A DNA stretch of 64,000 nt from Actinacidiphila sp. DG2A-62 (lineage in GTDB: Bacteria; Actinomycetota; Actinomycetes; Streptomycetales; Streptomycetaceae). Positions 1-9,058 of this stretch are shown one piece after another. The notes under the pieces were generated by a model, which was not told the origin of the DNA, did no database searches, and was given only the letters and a program-made list of their open reading frames with translations. How positions within the stretch are numbered: position 1 is the stretch's first letter; every line of letters starts with the position of its first letter. The position numbers and the translations under genes are program-made. The stretch is from contig NZ_JAYMGI010000002.1 in NCBI RefSeq assembly GCF_035825295.1, positions 4,097,001 through 4,161,000 on the forward strand. The letters are read 5' to 3'.

Positions 1-244
1 CCGTCCGCCGGACCAGTCCGTCGCGTTCGAGCGTGCGCAGCGTCTGGGTGAGCATCTTCTCGCTCACCCCGGCCAGCCGCTGCCGCAGCTGGGTGAACCG
101 GCAGGCTCCGTGCTTGCCGAGTTCGCCCAGCACGAGCACCGCCCACTTGCTGCCGATCTGGTCGAGCAGGTCGCGCGAGGGGCAGCCGCGCGTGTACGGG
201 TCCCATGTCGCCATGGGCTCGGTCACATCCTGGGCAGTCGCCAT
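1..244 (-). CDS. HxlR-family transcriptional regulator, 3' end cut by window edge
   Basis: Reading leftward from the ATG at 244 gives MATAQDVTEPMATWDPYTR followed by CPSRDLLDQIGSKWAVLVL and GELGKHGACRFTQLRQRLAG. This is the typical start of an HxlR winged helix-turn-helix protein: a Cys near the N-terminus, then the IGxKW..LIL..L helix and the FxxLxxxLxGIS recognition region. About 81 residues are visible and the remainder lies outside the window. HxlR proteins often respond to reactive electrophiles or quinones through that Cys. The gene is divergent from a QorB-like reductase starting at 377, the usual regulator/target arrangement. An internal ATG at 206 is an alternative start. Confidence 0.85.
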   Translation of the reverse strand, partial: MATAQDVTEPMATWDPYTRGCPSRDLLDQIGSKWAVLVLGELGKHGACRFTQLRQRLAGVSEKMLTQTLRTLERDGLVRRT

Positions 245-269
245 TCCACTCACCTCGATACTTTCCCGC

Positions 270-303
270 AGGTGGCCACCTTACCAGCAAGTGGCTACTT
301 ACC
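270..303. promoter_or_regulatory. Paired dyads between HxlR gene and reductase (candidate HxlR operators)
   Basis: AGGTGGCCACCT (270-281) is a perfect 12-bp palindrome. AAGTGGCTACTT (289-300) is a 10-of-12 version of it. Their centres are 19 bp apart, about two helical turns, and both are followed by TACC (282-285 and 300-303). They lie in the divergent intergenic region, between the regulator start at 244 and the reductase start at 377. Assignment to the HxlR protein is inferred from position only. Confidence 0.5.
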
Positions 304-376
304 GATGGAGAGCAAGCAGGTCAACCTGGGTTTCGTCACGCCGCGAGGAGAGTTCGCGGCAGGAAGGGGCGAACCC

Positions 377-1233
377 ATGTCCATCGTCGTCACCGGAGCC
401 ACCGGCCAGCTGGGCCGGCTCACCGTCGAGGCGCTGCTGCGGCGCGGAGTCCCGGCCGCCGACATCGTCGCGACCGGACGGGACACCGCACGCATCGAAG
501 ACCTCGGGGACCGCGGCGTCGTGGTGCGCCGGGCGGACTTCGCCGAGCCGGACAGCCTCGCGGCGGCGTTCGAAGGGGCGGACCGGCTGCTGCTGGTGTC
601 CACCACCACCGTGGACGAGCGGTCGGCCAACCACCGCCGGGCCGTCGACGCGGCAGTGGCGGCGGGCGTGTCGCTGGTGGCGTACACGAGCATGACGCGG
701 GCCGACACGGCGACCACCATCCTGGCCCGTACCCACCGCGTCACCGAGGAGTACCTGCGCGAGCGCCAGGTCCCCAGCGTTCTGTTGCGCAACAGCTGGT
801 ACGTGGAGAACTACACCGCGCAACTGCCCCTGTTCCGCCGGCACGCGGCGGTGGTCGGAGCCGCGGGCGAGGGCCGGATCAGCGCCGCGTCGCGGGCCGA
901 CTACGCGGAAGCCGCCGCGGTCGTGCTGACCACGGAGGGCCACGCCGGCGCGGTGTACGAGCTGGGCGCGGACGAGGCGTTCACCCTGGCCGAGCTGGCC
1001 GAGGCGGTCTCGGCGGCCACCGGGGAGCCGATCGCCTCCACCGATCTGCCCGCGGACCGGCTCACCGAGGCGCTGATCGGGCCGGCCTGCCCGCCGAGCT
1101 GGCGCACATCCTCGCCGACGCCGACCTCGGCATGCGCCGCGGCGAGCTGTACACCGACTCCGGCGACCTCAGCCGTCTGATCGGCAGGCCGGCCACCACC
1201 CTGTCCGACGCGATCGCCGCCGCGCTGCGCTGA
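377..1233 (+). CDS. QorB-like NAD(P)H-dependent SDR reductase (NmrA-type), frameshifted as read
   Basis: This is an atypical short-chain reductase of the quinone oxidoreductase 2 type. It begins MSIVVTGATGQLGRLTVEAL with the TGATGxLG dinucleotide-binding loop and continues through LLRNSWYVENYT, typical of the family. The ATG at 377 has an AGGAAGGGG ribosome site 7-9 nt upstream. An in-frame ATG at 305 lacks such a site and lies inside the operator region. After about residue 234 the frame changes: the C-terminus (LPAELAHILADADLGMRRGE, then the SGDLSRLIGRP signature) is one frame back and ends at 1233. Adding one G to the GGG run at 1079-1081 restores LIGAGLPAEL and a 285-residue protein of normal family length. 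A sequence error is more likely than true decay. Confidence 0.8.
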
Positions 1234-1297
1234 CCGTCGGCTCCCCGTCGGCTCCCCGTCTGCTCCCGTCCGCTCCCGTCTACTCCCGTCCGTTTTC
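1234..1297. repeat. Degenerate 10-11 bp tandem repeat (CGTCnGCTCCC)
   Basis: Directly after the reductase stop, about five imperfect copies of a CGTCGGCTCCC-type unit follow one another, then decay into T-richer sequence. No dyad or gene is evident. It resembles other short-period repeats in the intergenic regions of this window. Confidence 0.5.
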
Positions 1298-1399
1298 GTG
1301 TTCTTTCGTCTGATGCCGTCCCCATCGGCACGAGGCGCTCACCGCCTCGCCGTTCCCCGACCGTCCCTGTCCGTACCCTCATCCGGAAAGGCGCCGACC

Positions 1400-2482
1400 G
1401 TGTCCTCCCGTACCGTTCCCCCGCACACCGCGTCCTCGCGTACGACATCCACCCGCGCCGTGTGGCGGCGCGCGCTCGTCACCGCCACCGCCTCCGCGGC
1501 CCTGGCCGCGCTCGCGCTTCCCGCGACCGCCGCCACCGCCGCGACCGCCCCGACCGCCGCCCCTGCCGCGCCCGCGGCCGGCAGCCCCGCCCCCGCTCAC
1601 GCTCCCCACGCCGGAAAGGGCGACGACCGGGCGATCACCCTCGACGGCAGCGACGCGTTCCCCGAGAGCGTGGCGGCCGACGGCCGCTTCGTCTACGCGG
1701 GCAGCATCGGCGACGGCGCCGTCTACCGGGGGCGCCCCGGCGCGGCCACGCTCGAACCCTTCCTGCCGGCCGGCCAGGACGGCCGCACCCAGGCCACCGG
1801 CATCAAGATCGCCGGCAACCGCCTGCTGGTCGCCGGCGCGTTCACCGGGCGCTTCTTCGTCTACAGCACCGCGGGCAAGCTCGTCGCCGCCTACGCCGTT
1901 CCCGACACCGGTGAGCAGACCCTCGTCAACGACGCGGCCGTGGCCCCCGACGGGGACGTCTACATCACCGACTCCTTCCGCGCCGTGGTCTACCGGATCC
2001 CGGCCGCCGAGGTGGCCGGGCCCGCCACCGGCGCCCACCGGACCCTGCGGGTGGCCTACCGCCTGCCGGACTACGTGGCCGGCCAGTCCAACGGCAACGG
2101 CATCGTCACCGCTCCCGACGGCAGGTCGCTGATCATCGGCTACTGGTACAGCGGCGCCCTCTACCGGCTCGATCTCGCCACCGGCGCGGTCCGCAGGATC
2201 GACGCACCGCCGCTGCCCAGCGCCGACGGCATCGTGCGTCGGGGGAACACCCTCTACGTCGCGCGGTCGGTGAACAACGAGGTCACCGAACTGCGGCTGT
2301 CCGCCGGGAGCACCCGGGCCGCCGTCGTCTCCGAACGCACCTTCCCGGGCGCGGACGCCACCACCGGAGTCGCCGTGAGCCGGGGCCGGCTGCTGGTGAC
2401 CAACTCCCAGATGGACACGTATCTCTACGGCGATCCGCTGACCAGTCCGGTGTTCACGGTCGAGAGCCTGCCGCTGCGCTGA
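1400..2482 (+). CDS. Secreted SMP-30/gluconolactonase-like beta-propeller protein
   Basis: This is a predicted exported protein of 360 residues. The GTG at 1400 is preceded by GGAAAGG about 8 nt upstream. The N-terminus has a twin-Arg-like charged region (RAVWRRALVTATA) and a long Ala-rich hydrophobic core, then an Ala/Pro/Thr-rich linker. The mature part has repeated short blades such as ESVAADGRFVYAGS, TGIKIAGNRLLVAGA, NDAAVAPDGDVYITDS and NGIVTAPDGRSLIIGYW. These match SMP-30/strictosidine-synthase-like six-bladed propellers. Substrate is unknown, and no clear catalytic assignment can be made. It is monocistronic and ends just before a strong hairpin. Confidence 0.75.
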   Translation: MSSRTVPPHTASSRTTSTRAVWRRALVTATASAALAALALPATAATAATAPTAAPAAPAAGSPAPAHAPHAGKGDDRAITLDGSDAFPESVAADGRFVYAGSIGDGAVYRGRPGAATLEPFLPAGQDGRTQATGIKIAGNRLLVAGAFTGRFFVYSTAGKLVAAYAVPDTGEQTLVNDAAVAPDGDVYITDSFRAVVYRIPAAEVAGPATGAHRTLRVAYRLPDYVAGQSNGNGIVTAPDGRSLIIGYWYSGALYRLDLATGAVRRIDAPPLPSADGIVRRGNTLYVARSVNNEVTELRLSAGSTRAAVVSERTFPGADATTGVAVSRGRLLVTNSQMDTYLYGDPLTSPVFTVESLPLR

Positions 2483-2510
2483 GGCCCGGCCGGGAGGTCC
2501 GACGCGCGCG

Positions 2511-2548
2511 GCGCGGGCCCCGGCGGCGACGGATGCCGGGGCCCGCGC
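2511..2548. terminator. Perfect 14-bp hairpin, bidirectional terminator
   Basis: GCGCGGGCCCCGGC (2511-2524) and GCCGGGGCCCGCGC (2535-2548) pair perfectly around a 10-nt loop. It lies between two convergent genes, the propeller protein ending at 2482 and the lectin ending at 2616. There is no U tract, as is usual in high-GC actinomycetes. Confidence 0.75.
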
Positions 2549-2573
2549 TGGAGCTCAGGGGGTCACCCGAGCG

Positions 2574-2615
2574 CGGGGGTCGCACGAACGCGTGTCGTCA
2601 CGCGAACGCGGGTCG
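2574..2615. repeat. Three-copy ~18-bp direct repeat at the lectin 3' end
   Basis: Three near-identical units of the form GCGnGTCGTCACnCGAAC run up to and overlap the lectin stop codon region. The first copy is one base shorter. No function is evident. Confidence 0.45.
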
Positions 2616-3119
2616 TCACACGAACGTCATGCTGATCTGCTCACCCTGCACGGTCCAGTGCTGCTGGTTCGAGGCGGAGTTGCACCCGCTCACGTCGACG
2701 ATGTAGCTCCGCGAGTAGTCGGAGGTCAGGCAGACGTTCGGGTGCTGGGTCTCGTAGATCGTCTCGCCGCTGACGGTCCACTGCTGCCGGTCGGACGCGG
2801 GGTTGCAGCTGGACGTGGAGACGATGTAGCTGTTCGGGTAGTCGGAGGTCAGGCACAGATTGGACCTCTGGGTCAGGTAGATCACCCCTCCGCTGACGGT
2901 CCAGTGCTGGCCGGAGGAGCCGTTGCACCCGTTCACGTTGACCATGTACAGCGGCGGATACGTCGAGTTCAGGCACAGGTTGCCCGAGTGCGGGACCACG
3001 ACGGCGGGCGCGGTGGCCGCGACGGCGGGCGCGGTGGCCGCGACGGCGGTCGACGGCACGAAGAAGGACGTCAGTGCGAGAAGCGCGGGCACGAGGAGCT
3101 TGCGCAGAACGTTGGCCAC
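2616..3119 (-). CDS. Small secreted ricin-type beta-trefoil lectin protein
   Basis: The protein has 167 residues. The GTG at 3119 has GAAGGGA 8 nt upstream. It begins with a signal peptide (MANVLRKLLVPALLALTSFF, cleavage near STAVAA) and a duplicated ATAPAV linker. The mature part is three tandem units of about 42 residues, each starting NLCL or NVCL, carrying a Cys-Asn pair, and ending in a Q-x-W motif (QHW, QQW, QHW). Three QxW repeats make one complete ricin B-type beta-trefoil, a sugar-binding fold. There is no enzyme domain, so it is a lectin alone. It is transcribed away from the Rhs toxin gene and is probably monocistronic. Confidence 0.75.
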   Translation of the reverse strand: MANVLRKLLVPALLALTSFFVPSTAVAATAPAVAATAPAVVVPHSGNLCLNSTYPPLYMVNVNGCNGSSGQHWTVSGGVIYLTQRSNLCLTSDYPNSYIVSTSSCNPASDRQQWTVSGETIYETQHPNVCLTSDYSRSYIVDVSGCNSASNQQHWTVQGEQISMTFV

Positions 3120-3394
3120 GAGCTGAATCCCTTCGCGATGAGCAGATCCGCATCGGCCGGGACACGTCTGTCCCTCCCGGCGAAGGGATCTGGTGAGGTG
3201 CGGCCTACCGAGGATGCCATCCGGACCCCAGGTCATATGCCGCACAATCACGCCAGGAATTGGCGTGGCGTCAGGTGGGGATGCGGCCGTGAACGCGCGG
3301 TGACGTCGGCGCCCCGGACGGCCTTTCCGCGGTCGGCGTGGTCTGTGAGGATGTGGGGTGACCGGCTGGGAGCGACTCGGGGGAGGCGGCGGTC

Positions 3395-6300
3395 ATGGGC
3401 AGGCCCACGGACTGGCACGTGCTGGACCTTGACCGTGATCCGGTGCCCGGTGATCCGTACGAGGTCAAGGAACTCGCCCGCAAGCTGGGGGCGTTCGCCG
3501 ACGACGTGGCCACCGCCCTGCGGTCGGTACGCGGCCTGGGCGGGGACACCGTCATCCAGTCCTGGGCCGGACTGTCCGGCGACGCCTACCGCGAACAATT
3601 CGGCGACCTGCCCGGCGAACTCGACAAGCTGGAACGCTCCTACCGCCTCGCCTCCGGCGCCCTCGACAACTACTGGCCGCAGTTGGAGACCGCGCAGGCC
3701 GACGCCGACCGGGCCCTGGCCCAGGGCCGCCAGGCCCGCGCCGACCTGGACACCGCCACCTCCCAGCTGAACAACGCCGACGCCTGGGTCAAACGCGCCC
3801 AGGACAAGTCCAAGCAGTACCAGGACGACCCCAAGCCCGGCGTCCCCCCGCCCTCCGAACAGGACGTCCGCGACGCCGCCCGCAACGCCACCGCCGCCCA
3901 CAACGCGCACACCACCGCCAGCACCGCCGTCCACGACGCCCAAGCACGCCTCGACGCCGCCAAAGAACTCGCCGCCCAGGCCGCCGGCATCCGCGACCGC
4001 GCCGCCTCCACCGCCGAACACGCCCTCCACGAAGCCTCCGACGCCGGCATCCACAACAAACACTGGTGGGAAAAAGCCGTCGACTGGGTCGCCGACCACT
4101 GGGACGACATCGTCGCCGCCTGCAAAGTCATCGTCGCCGTCCTCGGCATCGTCGTCATGATCATCGGCGGCCCGCTCGCCTGGCTCGTCCTGGCCGCAGC
4201 CGTCATCGTCCTCGCCGACACCGTCATGAAATACCTCCAAGGCAAGGCCAGTTTGTGGGACGTGCTGTTCGCCGCGCTGGACTGCATCCCCATGTTCAAG
4301 GGCCTGACCACCGCCGGCGGCCTGCTGAAGATGGCCCGCGAACTCCCCACGGTGCTCAAAGAGGCACGCACGCTCGAGGGCCTGGCCAACTCGCTGCGCA
4401 AGGGTGGCGCTGAGATTCGCGCCGCCGCACGGCGCATGGCCGAACGCCGGTGCAAGAGCGACCCCGTCGATGTGGTGAGCGGCGACATGGTGATGTCAGC
4501 CGTGGATGTGGAACTGCCCGGCGTCCTGCCCCTCGTTCTGGAACGGCACCACGTGTCGAGCTACCGGCAGGGCCGGTTGTTCGGCCCGTCCTGGGCCTCG
4601 ACCCTGGACCAGCGGCTGCTGGTCGACGAGCAGGGGGTCCGGTTCATCACCGAGGACGGGACGGTCTTGTACTACCCGGTGCCCGCACCGGGCGCGCCGA
4701 CGCTCCCGGCGGAGGGACCTCGATGGCCGCTCACGTGGGACGGGCGACCGGGTGGACGCATGAGCGTCGCCAGGTCGGACACCGGTGCGACTCTGGTGTT
4801 CCGAGCACTCGTCGACGGTCCACCGACCCTCCTCGTACTGGATGTCGTCACCGATCCGCACGGCAACCGGATCACCTTCGAGTACGGCGCTGACGGACAC
4901 CCAGTGGAGATCCGCCACGACGGCGGCTACCGCGTCGGCGTGGAGGCCACGCAGGCGATGCCCCGCCGCGTCACCGGACTTCGACTGCTCAGCCATCCCG
5001 AGCAGCCGCTGCTGGCCGGCTACGGCTACGACGACCGGGGCAACCTCGCCGCCGTCGAGGATGCCCTGGGACGTGCCGCGCGTCTGGCCTATGACGATCA
5101 CGGGCGGATCACCAGTTGGCAGGACCGCAACGGGTCGTCGTACCGCTACGTCTACGACGAGGAGGGACGCTGCGTCGCCACCGACGGCGACGGCGGCTTC
5201 CTCACCGCCACGTTCACCTACGACACGGAGCGCAGGCGGACGTCCCACCGGGACTCGCTGGGCGCCGTCACCGTGTTCCACTACAACGAACTGCTGCAGG
5301 TGGTCCGCGAAGTCGACCCGCTCGGCCATGCCACCGAGTTCGCGTGGGACCGGTACGACCGCCCACTGAGCAGTACCGATCCGCTCGGTGCCACCACCCA
5401 CCGGGTGTGGGACGGCCAGGGCCGCCTCCTGCGGCTCACCGGTCCTGACGGTTCCGCGACCGTCGCCGAGTACGGCTCGGGACGTCATCCGACGCGCGTC
5501 GTCGAATCCGGCGGGGCGGTCTGGGAGTTCGGCTATGACGACCACGGTGGCGTCCTGTGGTCGCGGGACCCGATGGGCGCCGAGACCCGCTACGCCTACG
5601 ACGAGCGCGGCCACCTGCGCTCGATCGTCGACGCCCTCGGCGGAGTGCGGCGCATCGACACCGACCCCGCAGGGCTTCCCGTCGTGGTCACGGACGCGAC
5701 GGGCGCCCGGACGCGGTATGCCTACGACGCGTTCGGCAGGCCGGTCGCGATCACCGACCCCCTGGGAGCCACCGAGCGTTTCGGCTGGACGGCGGCCGGG
5801 CAGATGGAGTGGCGCCGCACGCCGGACGGTGCCGAAGAGCGGTGGGAGTACGACGCCGAGGGCAACCTGACAGCGCACACGGATCCGACCGGCGCGCGCA
5901 CCGAGCACCAGGTGACGCACTTCGACCTGCCGACCGCCCGCCTCGCGGCGGACGGATCGCGGCTGGAGTTCACCCATGACACCGAACTGCGCCTGACCGC
6001 GGTCGTCAACGGCCTGGGGCAGCGGTGGACCTACACCTACGATGCCGCGGGGCGGCTGATCGAGGAGACCGACTTCGACGGCCGCACGCTGGCGTACGGT
6101 TACGACGCCGCGAACCGGCTCGTCGAACGCGTCGACGCGGAAGGCCGGGTGACCCGCCACGTCAGGGACCTGTCGGGCAACGTCACTGCCACCACACGGG
6201 GTTCCGGCCTCAGCGAGACCTTCACGTACGACGCCTCGCACCGAGTGCGCTCGGCCACGGACGGCACCACCTCGGTCGAGTTCGCGTACGACCTGATGGG

Positions 6301-7849
6301 TCACGTGGTCGCGGAGACGGTCGACGGCCGTACCGTGCGGAGCACGTACGATCTGCTGGGGCGCAAGATCGAGCGGCGGACGCCCGCCGGGGTGGTCAGC
6401 CGCTGGACGTACGACGCCGAAGACCGGCCCACCGCGCTGGCGAGCGGCGATCACACGATCTCCTTCGCCCACGACGGGCTGGGACAGGAGACCGAACGCC
6501 GTTTCGGCCACGTGGTGCTCGCTCAGACCTGGGACGACCGGCGGCGACTGACCGGCCAGCGGATTTCCGCGCCTGGGGGCCTGGTTCACTCCGCTGCCTT
6601 CGACTACCGGAGCGACGACCTCCTGACCGGCCTGACCGACAGCCGCGACGGGGAGCGCCGCTTCTCTCTCGACGTCATGGGCCGGGTGACGGCCGTGCGG
6701 GCACGGGACTGGTCGGAGGAATACGCCTACGACGCGGCGGGAGACATCACCCGCTGTGCGGGGGACGCCGACCGACCCGCGGCCGGGGTCCGCGAGTACC
6801 AGAGAGGTCTGCTGCGCAGGGCGGGCCGCACGCGGTTCTCGCGCGACGCCTCGGGACGGGTGATCCGTCGCGAGGTGCGGCTGTTGTCCGGAGGCTCGCG
6901 GGTCTGGGAGTACGGCTGGACGGACGGACGGCTCACCAGCGTGACGAACCCCGTCGGTGAGCGATGGCACTACCGTTACGACGCCTTCGATCGCAGGATC
7001 GCCAAGGAGCGGCTCGACTCCGACGGTTCGGTGGTCGAGGCCGTCCGCTTCGCCTGGGACGGCACTGTCCTGGCCGAGGAGCACCACACGGGCCGGGGCG
7101 CCACGACGACGTACGAGTGGGCCGCCGACAGCGGGCTGCCCGTCGCGCAGACCACGAGGGCACCGGGCGAGGGATTGTCTCAGGAGACGGTGAACGAACG
7201 GTTCTTCGCCGTCGTCACCGACCTGGTCGGGGCGCCGACGGAGCTGGTGTCGGAGGACGGTGTGTCCGCCTGGCGGTCGCGCACCGATCTGTGGGGAGGA
7301 CCGACGGGCCCCGCCACGTCGGCGCCGACATCCGTCACCTGCCGGTTGCGGTTCCCCGGCCAGTACTGGGACGAGGAGTCGGGACTCCACTACAACTACT
7401 TCCGGTACTACGATCCCGAGGTCGGACGGTTCCTCAGCCCCGACCCCCTGGGTCTCGACGGCGGTCCCAATCCGCACGCCTACGTGCCCAATCCCTGCGC
7501 GTGGATCGACCCCTTCGGCCTGGCCCTGTGCCGCACGGTTCCGCGTCTGGAGGAGGGCGACCTCAAGCAGGGGTGGAAGCACATCGACGCTCGGCACATC
7601 ACGGGCGACCACCCCTCGGGGCCGGGTGACCTGATGCCTCCGGGGACCACACGCGAGCAGGTGCTCAAGGCCGCGAGCAAGGCGGTTCGCAAGGGGCGCC
7701 GCATCACCCCGAACCCAGCCAAGATCATGCAGACTTTCGAGAAGAAGATGACGGTCAACGGATTCACCGCGACGTACCGCGTGTCCGTGGACTCGACCGA
7801 CGGCAACCGTATCGTCACGTTCTTCCCGGTGGGGAAGAGCTACACGTGA
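3395..7849 (+). CDS. WXG100-Rhs/YD-repeat polymorphic toxin with C-terminal nuclease-like domain
   Basis: This is a predicted exported contact toxin of 1484 residues. Residues 1-130 are helical with a WAG turn at 56-58, as in WXG100/LXG-type domains exported by type VII secretion, followed by Ala/Gln-rich coiled coil. A hydrophobic pair spans about 239-277. DUF6531 begins near 352 (CKSDPVDVVSGDM). Dozens of YD repeats (YDxxGRL.., YAYDERGH) follow, and the Rhs core closes with YYDPEVGRFLSPDPLGLDGG near 1337. After the usual DPFGL junction (about 1371) the last 110 residues are a distinct tip (GWKHIDARHITGDHPSGPGD ... VTFFP). Its His-rich start and short length resemble BECR/EndoU-type RNase toxins, but I cannot assign a family with certainty. 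The ATG has a GGGGGAGG site. Confidence 0.85.
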   Translation: MGRPTDWHVLDLDRDPVPGDPYEVKELARKLGAFADDVATALRSVRGLGGDTVIQSWAGLSGDAYREQFGDLPGELDKLERSYRLASGALDNYWPQLETAQADADRALAQGRQARADLDTATSQLNNADAWVKRAQDKSKQYQDDPKPGVPPPSEQDVRDAARNATAAHNAHTTASTAVHDAQARLDAAKELAAQAAGIRDRAASTAEHALHEASDAGIHNKHWWEKAVDWVADHWDDIVAACKVIVAVLGIVVMIIGGPLAWLVLAAAVIVLADTVMKYLQGKASLWDVLFAALDCIPMFKGLTTAGGLLKMARELPTVLKEARTLEGLANSLRKGGAEIRAAARRMAERRCKSDPVDVVSGDMVMSAVDVELPGVLPLVLERHHVSSYRQGRLFGPSWASTLDQRLLVDEQGVRFITEDGTVLYYPVPAPGAPTLPAEGPRWPLTWDGRPGGRMSVARSDTGATLVFRALVDGPPTLLVLDVVTDPHGNRITFEYGADGHPVEIRHDGGYRVGVEATQAMPRRVTGLRLLSHPEQPLLAGYGYDDRGNLAAVEDALGRAARLAYDDHGRITSWQDRNGSSYRYVYDEEGRCVATDGDGGFLTATFTYDTERRRTSHRDSLGAVTVFHYNELLQVVREVDPLGHATEFAWDRYDRPLSSTDPLGATTHRVWDGQGRLLRLTGPDGSATVAEYGSGRHPTRVVESGGAVWEFGYDDHGGVLWSRDPMGAETRYAYDERGHLRSIVDALGGVRRIDTDPAGLPVVVTDATGARTRYAYDAFGRPVAITDPLGATERFGWTAAGQMEWRRTPDGAEERWEYDAEGNLTAHTDPTGARTEHQVTHFDLPTARLAADGSRLEFTHDTELRLTAVVNGLGQRWTYTYDAAGRLIEETDFDGRTLAYGYDAANRLVERVDAEGRVTRHVRDLSGNVTATTRGSGLSETFTYDASHRVRSATDGTTSVEFAYDLMGHVVAETVDGRTVRSTYDLLGRKIERRTPAGVVSRWTYDAEDRPTALASGDHTISFAHDGLGQETERRFGHVVLAQTWDDRRRLTGQRISAPGGLVHSAAFDYRSDDLLTGLTDSRDGERRFSLDVMGRVTAVRARDWSEEYAYDAAGDITRCAGDADRPAAGVREYQRGLLRRAGRTRFSRDASGRVIRREVRLLSGGSRVWEYGWTDGRLTSVTNPVGERWHYRYDAFDRRIAKERLDSDGSVVEAVRFAWDGTVLAEEHHTGRGATTTYEWAADSGLPVAQTTRAPGEGLSQETVNERFFAVVTDLVGAPTELVSEDGVSAWRSRTDLWGGPTGPATSAPTSVTCRLRFPGQYWDEESGLHYNYFRYYDPEVGRFLSPDPLGLDGGPNPHAYVPNPCAWIDPFGLALCRTVPRLEEGDLKQGWKHIDARHITGDHPSGPGDLMPPGTTREQVLKAASKAVRKGRRITPNPAKIMQTFEKKMTVNGFTATYRVSVDSTDGNRIVTFFPVGKSYT

Positions 7850-7874
7850 CACGGTCAGCGGTGAGGAGCTGGGC

Positions 7875-8330
7875 TTGGACTTCGAATTCAGCGTCGCGGA
7901 CGCGCCGCCGCCGTCCGGGTTCGACCTCGGGCACATGACCCTGCGCGGCACCGACGGCACGGCCAGCTCCTGCGGCCGGCGGCCGGACCAGAGCATGATG
8001 ATCTACCTGTCGCTGTCGCAACTGCTGGACGGACTGAGGCAGTTGCTGGAGCGCGGTCGTGGGACGTACTCCTTCGGGGCAGTCGACTCCTCCTTCACGC
8101 TGCACTTCCGATTGGCGAAGGACGGCACCTTGGTCACGCGGTCCGGTGGCGCCGGAGGTCCGCTCATCGACTGCTCCCCCGCGGCCGAAGCGGCCGCCGA
8201 CCTCGCGGCCGCCGCAACCGACTTCACCGCCGGCGCGCTCCCGTCCCTGCCGCCGGACGACGCCGGCGCCCAGGATCTCATGGGCTCCCTGGCGGAATTC
8301 ACCGCGGCTTTCGGCGCCGAGCGAGGCTGA
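7875..8330 (+). CDS. Probable immunity protein for the Rhs toxin (TTG start)
   Basis: This is a small acidic 151-residue protein starting 25 nt after the toxin stop. The only suitable start is TTG at 7875, with GAGGAG 6 nt upstream; the first residues are MDFEFSVADAPPPSGFDLGH. No recognised domain is visible. Size, acidity, lack of signal peptide or membrane segments, and position immediately behind a polymorphic toxin fit the standard toxin-immunity layout, where a cytoplasmic partner neutralises the variable toxin tip. The C-terminal half is Ala/Asp-rich and helical. The function is inferred from context only. Confidence 0.65.
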   Translation: MDFEFSVADAPPPSGFDLGHMTLRGTDGTASSCGRRPDQSMMIYLSLSQLLDGLRQLLERGRGTYSFGAVDSSFTLHFRLAKDGTLVTRSGGAGGPLIDCSPAAEAAADLAAAATDFTAGALPSLPPDDAGAQDLMGSLAEFTAAFGAERG

Positions 8331-8379
8331 CGCCCGTTCCCGCCGACCCACTGGACGGTCAAGCCGGCCGGGTCGGCCG

Positions 8380-9048
8380 TCACGCTGAACCGCTCCGGGT
8401 GCGCAGGGCGGTGAGGGCCGTTTCGAGGATGGGGCCGCGGTACTCCGGGGTGCCGGGGATCTTCGCGACGGCCACCACGAGGTCGAGGATCTGGTCGAGG
8501 TCGAGGTCGTCGGCGATCTGGTGGGCGTCGCGCGCCGCGGCGAACAGCGGGCGGGCGGCTTCGAGCATCCGGCCGCGGCTCTGGAAGACGGGGTCGGTCG
8601 TGTCGGTGTGCTGCAGCAGCCCGAGGACGACCGGGCGCTTGGTGGTGACGTACTGGAAGAACCGGCGCAGCCAGGTCATGAGCCGGTCGGCCGGGGTGTC
8701 GCCCTCGACTGTCGCGGCCGCGGCGCACACCTCGTCGACCTCGTCGACCAGCAGCGCTTCCAGAAGTTCGTGACGGGTCGCGAAGTTGCGGTACAGCGTC
8801 GCCTGGCCGACCCCGGACCTGCGAGCGATCTCGGCCATCGACGTCTCGGACCCGCTGGCGGCGAACGCGGTGCGGGCCGCTTCGAGGATGCGCCGGCGGT
8901 TGCGGGCGGCGTCGGCCCGCCGGGAGGGCGGTTTGCCGGCCGGCGCGGGGTCGGCCGGGGCGCGGCCGGCCGGCGCGGGGTCGGCCGCCGGGTGATCGGC
9001 CGGGGCGCGGTCGGTGGCCGGGTGATCGGCCGGCGCGTGATCAGGCAT
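8380..9048 (-). CDS. TetR-family repressor divergent from MFS exporter
   Basis: The protein has 222 residues. The first 40 are a low-complexity tail of repeated PADHPA/APADPAPAG units, unusual for TetR proteins. The DNA-binding domain follows (RRRILEAARTAFAASGSETS, then MAEIARRSGVGQATLYRNFA) with the canonical TetR recognition helix. The C-terminal ligand domain is of ordinary length. It is transcribed away from the MFS gene at 9145, with 96 bp between them that hold a promoter overlapped by two direct repeats. It therefore probably represses the exporter and itself until a substrate drug binds. A later start that skips the repeat tail is possible, but no in-frame ATG precedes the helix. Confidence 0.85.
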   Translation of the reverse strand: MPDHAPADHPATDRAPADHPAADPAPAGRAPADPAPAGKPPSRRADAARNRRRILEAARTAFAASGSETSMAEIARRSGVGQATLYRNFATRHELLEALLVDEVDEVCAAAATVEGDTPADRLMTWLRRFFQYVTTKRPVVLGLLQHTDTTDPVFQSRGRMLEAARPLFAAARDAHQIADDLDLDQILDLVVAVAKIPGTPEYRGPILETALTALRTRSGSA

Positions 9049-9058
9049 TCAGGCGTCC

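Noticed and set aside
3120..3394. Riboswitch (ydaO type) before the lectin gene
   Set aside because: Secreted wall enzymes of Streptomyces often have one, but the conserved core words could not be matched here.
4496..7996. 1166-codon minus-strand ORF opposite the Rhs toxin
   Set aside because: It is a mirror of YD-repeat coding sequence, with no recognisable motif or ribosome site.
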